Part shown: positions 1 to 6,542 of the stretch, in pieces
Numbering within the stretch: the stretch's first letter is position 1
How the letters are laid out: each line of letters opens with the position of its first letter
From: CAZCDM01 sp964497475
GTDB lineage: Bacteria; Planctomycetota; Phycisphaerae; SM23-33
DNA length: 29,976 nt
Assembly (NCBI GenBank): GCA_964497475.1
Contig: CAZCDM010000011.1
Location: 1 to 29,976, forward strand
Direction of reading: 5' to 3'
Notes under the pieces: model-generated
Databases searched by the model: none
What the model was told of the DNA's origin: nothing
What the model saw: only the letters and a program-made list of their open reading frames with translations
Position numbers and translations under genes: made by a program

Positions 1-148
1 CACCAATCGTCGTCACCAACAAAAATCAACGGACCGGTGAGAAATGCGGGTTAGATGCGTAGGCCCTGAGGTGTAGGGCCGTCAGCCTGGGTTGCGAATC
101 AGCGAGGCCGAGCCGGCCGGTGAATTGCCGCTCGACAGTCGGCGGGGA

Positions 149-643
149 TTACCGCGCGTGTTTGCGGACCTCGCGGTCGATCTCGCGCTGGTGCTGCTTG
201 CGTTTGATGGTCTCGCGTTTGTCGTAGACGGTCTTGCCGACGGCGACGCCGAGTTCGACCTTCACCACGCCTCGCTTGAAAAACATCTCCAGCGGGACGA
301 TGGTCTTGCCCTTCTGCTGGGTGTGGCTGCGCAGCTCGGCGATCTGGCGTTTGTGCAGCAGGAGCTTGCGTTTGCGGTCGGTGGCGTGCTGCATGCCCTC
401 GGCGGCCTGCTTGTAGGGGGCGATGTGACAGCCGATGAGAAATACTTCGCCGTCGTGAATGCGGGCGTAGGATTCGTCGAGCTTGGCCTGGCCGGCGCGG
501 ATGCTCTTGACCTCCGTGCCGAGCAGCACAATGCCGCACTCGACCTTCAGCTCGATGTGATAATCGTGCCACGCCTTGCGATTGCGGATACGCACGCGGG
601 AGGTGTTGGTGCGGGCGTCGTCTTTCTTTTTCTTCTTGGCCAT
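149..643 (-). CDS. smpB: SsrA-binding protein SmpB
   Basis: SmpB binds tmRNA and delivers it to stalled ribosomes for trans-translation. The 164-residue product matches the family's usual length of about 150-165. It opens with a lysine-rich segment, then shows the family core (RNRKAWHDYHIE, GIVLLGTEVKSIR, GQAKLDESYA, HKRQI, IVPLEMFFKRG, KVELGVAVGKTVYDKRE), and ends in the basic tail KRKQHQREIDREVRKHAR that inserts in the mRNA channel. The ATG start lies one base after the stop of the upstream methyltransferase gene (TGA-C-ATG), so the two are almost certainly co-transcribed and translationally coupled. I see no tmRNA gene next to it. Identification is firm from motifs. Confidence 0.97.
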   Translation of the reverse strand: MAKKKKKDDARTNTSRVRIRNRKAWHDYHIELKVECGIVLLGTEVKSIRAGQAKLDESYARIHDGEVFLIGCHIAPYKQAAEGMQHATDRKRKLLLHKRQIAELRSHTQQKGKTIVPLEMFFKRGVVKVELGVAVGKTVYDKRETIKRKQHQREIDREVRKHAR

Positions 644-644
644 G

Positions 645-2009
645 TCAGCGGACCTGGATCATAGCACGGAAGCCGCCGTCGTGCCAACGGGTCGGGTCGC
701 CTACGGGGCCGGGCAGGGTGAGCTTGCGGTCGGCACAGCCGAGCGTTTCGATCTTGCCGAGCAGGCGAGCGACGAGGCGGGTGTTTTCCTCCGGCTCGAT
801 CGAGCAGGTGGAGTAGAGGAGCGTTCCGCCGGGGCGGACGTAGTGTGCGGCAGCGTTGAGCAGGAAGAACTGGTCCTCGGCGATGCGGGCGGGCTCGTCG
901 TCGGCGAATCGCCAGCGGGCTTCGATGCGTCGGGCCAGCACGCCGGTGTTGCTGCAGGGGGCGTCGACGAGGACGAGGTCGTAGCTGCCCAGGTCGAGCT
1001 GGCCGATCTGCCCGGCTGCGACGGTGCGGACGATGTCGAAGCCCATGCGGCGGCAGTTGTCGTTGATGCGGGCGAGTTTGGCGTCGCTGACGTCGCAGGC
1101 GTCGATGCGGCCTCGGTTGTTCATCCGCTGGGCGATGTGGGTGGTCTTCGTGCCGGGCGCGGCGCAGAAGTCCAGCACGGCCATGCCGGGCTCGATGGGC
1201 GCTGCGGCGATGACGGCTGTGGCGGTGGGGTCCTGGGGCTGGATGAGTCCGTCGCGGAAGGCGGCGCAGTCGGTCAGGCCGTCGGCCGAGGGCAGGACGA
1301 TGCTGGCGCCGTTGGCGTGGGGCGTCGCGGCGATGGAATCTTCGGCCAGGGCGGCCAGTGCTTCGGCGACGGTGGCGCGGGCGAGGTTGACGCGACAGAT
1401 GACCGGCGGAGTGGCGCAGCTGTGGGCGGCCAGGGCGCGGGCGGTGTCGAAGCCGTGGGCGGCGATCCAGCGGGCCGTCAGGTCGCTCGGCAGGGAGTAG
1501 GCCTCGCCGAGGTAGTCGGCCGGGCGGCGGTCGGGCTCGCGGAAGGCGGCTCGGCCCAGCGTTTGTCCGCCGGCGGGCGTGGGCAGGATGTCGACGGCGG
1601 GGTCAGTCTGCGACGGATCGGCCGGGCCGGTTTCGCGCAGCAGGGTGCGCAGCACACCGTTGACGAGGCCGGCCTGGCGGGGGTGGCCGAAGCGGCGGGT
1701 CTGCTCGACGGCTTCGTCGACGGCGGCGAAGTCCGGCACGCGGTCGAGCAGCAGCAGTTGGTAGATCGCAACGTGGAGGATCGACTCGACGGGGCGGGGG
1801 AGTTTCTGCTTCGGCCGGCGGAGGTACTTCCGCAGAATGCACTGGAGGGTGCGGCGGCGGCGGAGGACGCCGAGGGTAAGTTCACTTGCGAGGCCTCTGT
1901 CGGCGGGGCTGAGCGACGCATCGCCCAGCAGGTGGTCGAGGTGGTCGGTGACGAAGCCGGTGCGGTCGCGGAGGGCTTTGACGGCGATATCGCGTGCGGT
2001 GAGGCTCAC
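645..2009 (-). CDS. rsmB: 16S rRNA m5C methyltransferase, RsmB/Sun type
   Basis: A 454-residue RsmB-like enzyme, expected to methylate C5 of a cytosine in 16S rRNA using SAM. The N-terminal third (about 1-130) is a NusB-like helical RNA-binding domain. The C-terminal half is the catalytic fold, with the SAM motif FCAAPGTKT at 281-289, and two motif cysteines: C352 in DAPCSNTGV and C402 in STCSIEPEEN, the usual leaving-group and nucleophile cysteines of the NOL1/NOP2/Sun family. The start is GTG, overlapping the fmt stop as GTGA. That overlap decides the start and implies translational coupling. A roughly 40-residue Pro/Asp-rich linker near 128-170 separates the domains. The exact target cytosine is inferred from the family. 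Confidence 0.93.
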   Translation of the reverse strand: MSLTARDIAVKALRDRTGFVTDHLDHLLGDASLSPADRGLASELTLGVLRRRRTLQCILRKYLRRPKQKLPRPVESILHVAIYQLLLLDRVPDFAAVDEAVEQTRRFGHPRQAGLVNGVLRTLLRETGPADPSQTDPAVDILPTPAGGQTLGRAAFREPDRRPADYLGEAYSLPSDLTARWIAAHGFDTARALAAHSCATPPVICRVNLARATVAEALAALAEDSIAATPHANGASIVLPSADGLTDCAAFRDGLIQPQDPTATAVIAAAPIEPGMAVLDFCAAPGTKTTHIAQRMNNRGRIDACDVSDAKLARINDNCRRMGFDIVRTVAAGQIGQLDLGSYDLVLVDAPCSNTGVLARRIEARWRFADDEPARIAEDQFFLLNAAAHYVRPGGTLLYSTCSIEPEENTRLVARLLGKIETLGCADRKLTLPGPVGDPTRWHDGGFRAMIQVR

Positions 2010-2956
2010 GGGGTTGCCTCGGGGTGGTGGAAGCTGCCGCCGGCGGTGGCCTGGTAGCCATTGCAGAAGTCGGCCCAGGGCATGAGTCGCTTGCCTGCGG
2101 GTTTGACCTCGGCGGGGGTGATCGTGCCTTCGGCGGTGGCGATGCGGCCGTCGGGCAGGACCGTGCCCGGGGCCGACTCGGCGGGGGCTGCGTCGAAGTG
2201 GGCGCGGGCGAAGGTGACGGCGAAGCTCTTGCCGTCCGGCCGGCGGTAGAGGGCGCGGCCGCCCGGCCAGGGCCAGGTGCCGCGGATGCGGTTGACGAGG
2301 GCCTCGGCGGGCTGGGCGAAGTCGAGGTGGCCGTTGGCCTTGGTGAGCTTGGGGGCGAAGGTCGCGCGGAGGTCGTCCTGGGGCTGGCGTCGGGCCGAGC
2401 CGTCGTCGAGGGCGGCCAGCGTGTCGAGCACGAGCGTGGCGCCGAGGTTGGCCAGGCGCGTGCGGAGTTCGTCGGCGCGTTCGTCCGGGCCGATGGGTGT
2501 CTCGTCGGTGAGGTAGACGTCGCCGGCGTCGAATTTGTCGACGAGGGAGAAGGTGCTCACGCCGGTGGTGGTGTAGCCGCGGATGATGGCCCAGTTGACG
2601 GGCCCGGCTCCGCGGAGTTCGGGGAGGATCGAGCCGTGGAGGTTGAAGGTGTCGATGGCGACGGCCTGGCGGGCGCGGGCGCCGACGAATTGGCCGAACT
2701 CGGCGACGACCATGGCGGCTGCGTCGAAGGCGCGGATCTGTGCGACGACGTCGGGGTCGTTGATGTTTTCCACGGCGAGGGTTTCGATGTCGGCCTGCTG
2801 GGCCTGGGCGGCGATGGGCGTGGGCGCAGGGGTTTGGCCTCGCCCGGCCGGTCGGGGCGGCTGGGTGATGACGGCTCGCAGCTCGTGCGGGCTTTGCAGG
2901 ATGGCGTGGAAGGTGGGCAGGGCAAAGGTGCCGCTGCCGCAGAAGAGAACTCGCAT
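2006..2956 (-). CDS. fmt: methionyl-tRNA formyltransferase
   Basis: Transfers a formyl group from 10-formyl-tetrahydrofolate to initiator Met-tRNA. The chosen ATG gives 316 residues, the normal length for Fmt, and starts directly on the Rossmann strand MRVLFCGSGTFALP. The catalytic Asn-His-Asp triad is visible as N105 and H107 in FNLHGSILPELRGAGP and D143 in FDAGDVY, close to the numbering in E. coli Fmt (106, 108, 144). The loop QPPRPAGRG (32-40) matches the family's tRNA-contacting loop region. The reading frame stays open about 320 bases further upstream, but that extension has no homology signature and runs into the divergent sigma gene. No clear Shine-Dalgarno is seen before this start. 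First gene of the fmt-rsmB-smpB operon; a def gene, often adjacent elsewhere, is absent here. Confidence 0.94.
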   Translation of the reverse strand: MRVLFCGSGTFALPTFHAILQSPHELRAVITQPPRPAGRGQTPAPTPIAAQAQQADIETLAVENINDPDVVAQIRAFDAAAMVVAEFGQFVGARARQAVAIDTFNLHGSILPELRGAGPVNWAIIRGYTTTGVSTFSLVDKFDAGDVYLTDETPIGPDERADELRTRLANLGATLVLDTLAALDDGSARRQPQDDLRATFAPKLTKANGHLDFAQPAEALVNRIRGTWPWPGGRALYRRPDGKSFAVTFARAHFDAAPAESAPGTVLPDGRIATAEGTITPAEVKPAGKRLMPWADFCNGYQATAGGSFHHPEATP

Positions 2957-3030
2957 GGAGGCATTGTTAAGATTTGGCGGCCCGCTGCCAAGCAAAATCC
3001 CGGCTTGGGTGGGGCGAATTGGCCGATGGG

Positions 3031-3059
3031 TTGTCTCGGGCGGCCAGGACGCATAAAAT
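3031..3059 (+). promoter_or_regulatory. possible housekeeping promoter for the sigma/anti-sigma operon
   Basis: TTGTCT at 3031-3036, a 17-base spacer and TAAAAT at 3054-3059 fit a sigma-70 promoter. Predicted transcription start is near 3066, leaving a leader of about 64 bases before the sigma-factor ATG. Confidence 0.42.
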
Positions 3060-3070
3060 CTGAGGTTCAC

Positions 3071-3096
3071 GGAACCATTTTTGTCAAACCCCCGTT
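3071..3096 (+). promoter_or_regulatory. possible ECF-type autoregulatory promoter
   Basis: GGAAC at 3071-3075 and GTT at 3094-3096 are separated by 18 bases, the arrangement known for ECF promoters such as those of SigR and SigH. It lies 34 bases before the start of an ECF sigma gene. The GGAACC box is also the right arm of a GGTTC-ACG-GAACC inverted repeat (3064-3076), so the site could alternatively be an operator or a small hairpin. Confidence 0.42.
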
Positions 3097-3129
3097 CGAG
3101 AGGATGGCGGCGCGAGCTGCCAGCATTGG

Positions 3130-3678
3130 ATGGCCAACCGCTACGAGTTCGAAGAGCTGGTCCTGCCGCAGTTGGATTTGTTGTATCGCGTGGCATTGCA
3201 TTACGCGCGGAATCCGGCGATGGCGGAGGATCTGGTGCAGTCGACTTGCCTGAAGGGGCTTCGTCGGTTTTCCTCATTTCGGACGGGCTCGAATATCAAA
3301 GCCTGGCTGCTTCGGATTCTGCACAACACATGGATTGATGAGCTTCGTCATCGCAAGGTGGTTGGCCCGACGGCTCCGATTGAGGAGCAGGTCCTGCCGG
3401 CCGAGCCGGGTGACGATGAGGTCACCACGAACCAGGAGGACTTGCTGGAGCTGTTCAGCGATCAGCAGGTGCTTGATGCCCTCGGCGAGCTGCCGGAGGA
3501 GCAACGGATCACGTTGCTGCTGGCTGACGTGGCTGACCTTGCGCAGGACGACGTGGCGGAGATTACCGGCGTGGCGGTGGGTACCGTCAAGAGCCGCACC
3601 AGCCGGGCCCGCGAAATGCTGAAAACCCGCCTTGCACGACACGCCGAGGAACTGGGCTTTACAGGACGACGAGAATGA
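3130..3678 (+). CDS. ECF-type RNA polymerase sigma factor
   Basis: A 182-residue sigma factor with only regions 2 and 4, as in ECF sigmas. Region 2 spans roughly 10-75 (DLVQSTCLKGLRRF, then KAWLLRILHNTWIDELRHRK, which matches the -10-binding helix pattern). Region 4 spans roughly 120-172, with LPEEQRITLLLADVADL and the helix-turn-helix ITGVAVGTVKSRTSRAREML. Between them is an acidic linker. It redirects RNA polymerase to envelope- or stress-response promoters; the regulon is unknown. Its stop overlaps the next gene's ATG (ATGA), the standard arrangement for an ECF sigma and its anti-sigma factor. The Shine-Dalgarno is weak. A GGAAC-N18-GTT box upstream suggests self-activation. Confidence 0.93.
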   Translation: MANRYEFEELVLPQLDLLYRVALHYARNPAMAEDLVQSTCLKGLRRFSSFRTGSNIKAWLLRILHNTWIDELRHRKVVGPTAPIEEQVLPAEPGDDEVTTNQEDLLELFSDQQVLDALGELPEEQRITLLLADVADLAQDDVAEITGVAVGTVKSRTSRAREMLKTRLARHAEELGFTGRRE

Positions 3679-4409
3679 CGCAGTTGTCGGACGAACAATT
3701 TGAGGATGCGGTAGCCGGGCGGTGCGATCTGCCGGGCGATGTAGACGAGGCGACTCGCCGGCAGGTGCGGGAGCACCAGGCGGTGCGGAATCGCCTTCGC
3801 GTTGCGGCCGATCATGTTTGCACGCCGGATTCGTTGCGGCACGCGATTCATACGAAGCTGATCGTGGCCGAGGCTCGGCCGATTCGCGGCTGGCTGCTGC
3901 GGGCTGTTCCCATGGCGGCGACGTTTCTGCTGCTGGCGACGGTGGGGGTACTCATGTGGACCGGAACGCACCGGGCCAAGGCGGGCAGCCAGTCGCAGCT
4001 GGCGGCGCTGCATGCGGATGTCTCGCAGCATTACACGGCTGCTGGCTCGGCGACGGAGATCAACCGCCAGTTGCGGCAGGGGGAGGTTTCCGTCGAGGCG
4101 GCCCTGCCGAGCCTCAGCGGAGATTGTGTGTATCGCGGCTTGGCGGTGCGGCCGTTCCGCGACAAGGCGGTCGGTTGTGCTGTGGTGATGATGGAGAATC
4201 GGCCGGTGACGATTTTCATTGTCCCGGACGCTGCCGAGTCGCTTGGGTTCGATAACGTGGAAACCCACGGAGCAGTGACGTGGGCCTGGTGCAGCCTCGA
4301 TGGGTGTCGGATGGTCGCGGCCGAGGCCGGCGGGAAGACGTACATCGCCGTGGGCGAGTTGACGCACGCCAAGCTCAAGGCGTTGCTCGGGCAGGTTGTT
4401 TCCGGCTGA
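3675..4409 (+). CDS. membrane protein, probable anti-sigma factor
   Basis: A 244-residue protein whose ATG overlaps the stop of the ECF sigma gene. Residues 1-72 are polar and would be cytoplasmic, one membrane helix runs about 73-96 (ending in LLLATVGVLMW), and residues 97-244 form an extracytoplasmic domain with several cysteines and the segments DGCRMVAAEAGG and GKTYIAVGEL. This topology and position are those of anti-sigma factors that hold a sigma at the membrane until an envelope signal arrives. The classical zinc motif HxxxCxxC is not present; the N-terminal domain has scattered H and C (H34, H47, C49) instead. Function is inferred from context and topology; the family was not recognised by sequence. 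Confidence 0.72.
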   Translation: MTQLSDEQFEDAVAGRCDLPGDVDEATRRQVREHQAVRNRLRVAADHVCTPDSLRHAIHTKLIVAEARPIRGWLLRAVPMAATFLLLATVGVLMWTGTHRAKAGSQSQLAALHADVSQHYTAAGSATEINRQLRQGEVSVEAALPSLSGDCVYRGLAVRPFRDKAVGCAVVMMENRPVTIFIVPDAAESLGFDNVETHGAVTWAWCSLDGCRMVAAEAGGKTYIAVGELTHAKLKALLGQVVSG

Positions 4410-4453
4410 GAGGGCAGGCGGCCGGCCTTGGGTTGATCGACAGCGGGCGGGGG

Positions 4454-4723
4454 TTACGCCTTTTTGTCTTCTTGCTCGTACGGGTCGGACGAATCGTCGG
4501 AGGCGGACTCATCGGGGCCGGTTTTCGGGTCGTCCTTGAGATGATCCTGGACGTCGGAGAGTTCCCGCTTGAAGCTCTTGAACCCTCGAGCGAGGTTGCG
4601 TGCGAGGTCGGGCAGCTTTCGCCCGCCGAACAGCAGCAGCACGGCCAAGAGGATCAGGGCGATTTCCCAGGGGCCCAGGCCGCCAAACAGGGCCAGCATC
4701 AGAGATGGGCAAGCAGCGATCAT
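4454..4723 (-). CDS. tatA: Sec-independent translocase subunit TatA
   Basis: An 89-residue TatA/E-like protein, the pore-forming part of the twin-arginine export pathway. It shows the order expected: a short periplasmic N-terminus, GPWEIALILLAVLLLF as membrane helix with its polar Glu, the hinge FGGRKLPDLARNL, an amphipathic helix ending in FKSFKREL, and an acidic, disordered tail. The frame extends 22 codons further upstream, but the ATG used here has GGAG seven bases before it and yields the normal TatA layout. It follows purC on the same strand after 96 bases that include a strong inverted repeat. No tatC is in the window. Confidence 0.92.
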   Translation of the reverse strand: MIAACPSLMLALFGGLGPWEIALILLAVLLLFGGRKLPDLARNLARGFKSFKRELSDVQDHLKDDPKTGPDESASDDSSDPYEQEDKKA

Positions 4724-4739
4724 GAATGACTCCGTGGGG

Positions 4740-4764
4740 TGATCGAGTGGGTCCACCTCGATCA
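4740..4764 (-). promoter_or_regulatory. inverted repeat upstream of tatA
   Basis: TGATCGAG at 4740-4747 pairs with CTCGATCA (4757-4764) around a short GC-rich core, with one bulged base. It lies 17-41 bases before the tatA start and after purC. It could be an operator, a leader hairpin, or a processing site separating purC and tatA messages. No T-run follows, so it is not a standard terminator. Confidence 0.35.
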
Positions 4765-4819
4765 TCCCGTATGAACCTGTGCGGGGCACGGGTGTTTTTG
4801 TCGCGTCCGGGGCGGGTGG

Positions 4820-5719
4820 CTAGGCCCAGGGGAAGGTTTCGCCCGTCAGGGCCTGGTAGGCCTCGATATATTTCGTCCGGGTGTTCTGTACGATTTCGGG
4901 CGGCAGGGGCGGAGCCGGTGGCGTGCGGTCGAACTTGATTTTGTCGAGGTAGTCGCGGACGAATTGCTTGTCGTAGCTGGGCTGGCTGCGGCCGGGTTTG
5001 TAGCTATCGGCCGGCCAGAAGCGGGAGGAGTCGGGTGTGAGCAGCTCGTCGATGAGGATGATGTTCCCGTTGGCATCGCGGCCGAACTCGAACTTGGTAT
5101 CGGCCAGGAGGATGCCCCGATCGCGCGCGTAGTCGCGTGCGGAGGTGTAAATCTTCAGGGAGATTTCCTTGAGCTGATCGGCGGTCTCCTTGCCGAGGAT
5201 GTCCTCGGCTTGGGCCTGGGAGATGTTCTCGTCGTGGAGGCCTTGCTCGGCCTTGGTCGAGGGGGTGAAGATCGGCTCGGGCAGTTCGCTGCCCTGCTTG
5301 AGTTTGGCAGGCAGTTCAATGCCGCAAACGGTCTGGTCTTCCTGGTAGGACCGCCAGCCCGACCCGGCGAGGTACCCGCGGACGATGCACTCGACGGGGA
5401 GGACTTCGGCCTTCTTGCAGAGCATGAATCGGCCGTCGAGCTCGCTGTTGTCGCGGAGGTCGTCGGGCAGGTCCTTCAACGCGACCGAAAGCAGGTGGTT
5501 GGGGACGATGTCTGCCAGGTGGTTGAACCAGAAGGCGGAGATCTGCGTCAGGACGCGCCCCTTGTCGGGGATGCCGTTGGGCATGACCACGTCGTAGGCA
5601 CTGATGCGGTCGGTCGCGACCAGCAGGAGGTTCTCGCCGAGGTCGTAGATTTCACGAACTTTGCCCGATCGGCTCGGGTAGCCCGTCACGGAGCATGTCA
5701 GCAGGGCGGTGTTTTTCAT
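4820..5719 (-). CDS. purC: phosphoribosylaminoimidazole-succinocarboxamide synthase
   Basis: SAICAR synthase of purine biosynthesis: it joins CAIR and aspartate using ATP. The 299-residue product is of the longer bacterial/eukaryote-like length. Visible motifs are SGKVREIYDLG, LLLVATDRISAYDVVMPNGIPDKG (the ATP and CAIR binding start), PVECIVRGYLAGSGW, FTPSTKAEQGLHDENIS, and LADTKFEFG followed by LIDELLTPDSSRFWP. These are the family signatures in order. An ATG start with GGAGG some 11 bases before it is used. It sits in the minus-strand run between a membrane-protein gene (38 bases upstream) and tatA; the neighbours are unrelated to purine synthesis, so co-transcription may be incidental. Confidence 0.97.
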   Translation of the reverse strand: MKNTALLTCSVTGYPSRSGKVREIYDLGENLLLVATDRISAYDVVMPNGIPDKGRVLTQISAFWFNHLADIVPNHLLSVALKDLPDDLRDNSELDGRFMLCKKAEVLPVECIVRGYLAGSGWRSYQEDQTVCGIELPAKLKQGSELPEPIFTPSTKAEQGLHDENISQAQAEDILGKETADQLKEISLKIYTSARDYARDRGILLADTKFEFGRDANGNIILIDELLTPDSSRFWPADSYKPGRSQPSYDKQFVRDYLDKIKFDRTPPAPPLPPEIVQNTRTKYIEAYQALTGETFPWA

Positions 5720-5757
5720 GCGTTTGTTCTACCTCCGCAGCGGCAGTGGGTCAAGCG

Positions 5758-6540
5758 TTACCAGAAGCGAATGTCCCGATTGGCCAGGTAGCTCACGAGC
5801 AGGGCCAATTGGGCCAGCAGATTCGCCGCTGCGAGGGTGTCGCGGTCGAGCCGGCCTCGTCGGCGCGTCAGGGCCAGTCCGCCGCCCAGTCCAGCGGCCA
5901 CGCACGCCGCCGGTATGGTCAGCTGCGTCCAGGGCAGGAAGGCGAAGTAGCCAATCGTCACCGCCAGCAGCACGCCCATCAGGGCTGTTCCCGCCAGCGG
6001 CCCGCACCCCCGGGCCAGGGCGAGCAGGCGAGGCTCGGCGAGCCGGCTGCGACAGAACTGCGGCAGAATGAGCATGGTCCATGCGCCCCAGAGGGGCATG
6101 AGAAGCAGGACGCGGTCGGCCTTGCTGGGCGGGCGAAGCCACGCCACCGCCGCGGCCAGACGGACCTCCTGGAAGTGCCAATCGCTCCGCAGGGCCGCCA
6201 GGGACGATGCCAGCAGGAGCAGCAATGTTCCGCCGAGGAGTATGCGGGCGGTGGGGTTTTCGCCGGCGAGTTGGTCGACCAGGGCGGGCGCGCCGCGGCG
6301 CATGGGCCCGAAGAGAATCGCAGCCATTACGATCACGCCCGAGAGCAGGAAGGTTTCGCTGCGGTAGCCCAGCAGCAGGCGGGAGAGGTTCCAGAGTCCG
6401 ATCATCGCCAGGCCCCAGAGGAACTGGCCGATCAGCAGCCCGAGCCATGCGCGGGCGTAGCGCTGCGGCCGGGCGGAGAGATACGCCCGCTCGGCCCCGG
6501 CCAGCAGGGTCCAGCCTGGCCAGCGACGCAGCAGGGGCAC
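5758..6540 (-). CDS. polytopic membrane protein of unknown function
   Basis: A 260-residue protein I do not recognise. It begins with a GTG codon two bases after the stop of the upstream TPR/HEAT gene, preceded by GGGGGGAA, so coupled translation is likely. About five hydrophobic helices are visible: near 33-52 (LGLLIGQFLWGLAMIG), 66-80 (FLLSGVIVMAAILF), 100-114 (ILLGGTLLLLLASSL), 146-160 and 183-215, then a C-terminal helix LAAANLLAQLALLVSYL. N-terminal GWTLLAGAERAYLSARPQRYARAW is basic and likely cytoplasmic. The layout resembles a small YIP1-like or ABC-permease-like membrane domain, but I have no motif to prove this. It probably works with the co-expressed secreted TPR/HEAT protein. Confidence 0.75.
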   Translation of the reverse strand: MPLLRRWPGWTLLAGAERAYLSARPQRYARAWLGLLIGQFLWGLAMIGLWNLSRLLLGYRSETFLLSGVIVMAAILFGPMRRGAPALVDQLAGENPTARILLGGTLLLLLASSLAALRSDWHFQEVRLAAAVAWLRPPSKADRVLLLMPLWGAWTMLILPQFCRSRLAEPRLLALARGCGPLAGTALMGVLLAVTIGYFAFLPWTQLTIPAACVAAGLGGGLALTRRRGRLDRDTLAAANLLAQLALLVSYLANRDIRFW

Positions 6541-6542
6541 GG

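Noticed and set aside
62..80. Hairpin GGCCCT/AGGGCC downstream of smpB
   Set aside because: A 6-bp stem with 7-base loop, but no T-run follows on the minus strand, so I do not call it a terminator.
89..102. tRNA T-loop-like sequence (GGGTTGCGAATC)
   Set aside because: An extra base breaks the T-loop consensus and no cloverleaf can be drawn around it; no tmRNA signature was found near smpB either.
576..2057. Long plus-strand open frame opposite rsmB, and similar long antisense frames elsewhere (for example 2024-3253, 7494-9767, 13358-15175 and 15911-18316)
   Set aside because: High GC leaves few stop codons on the opposite strand. The translations are glycine/valine- or arginine-rich, without family motifs, and sit over genes with firm identifications.
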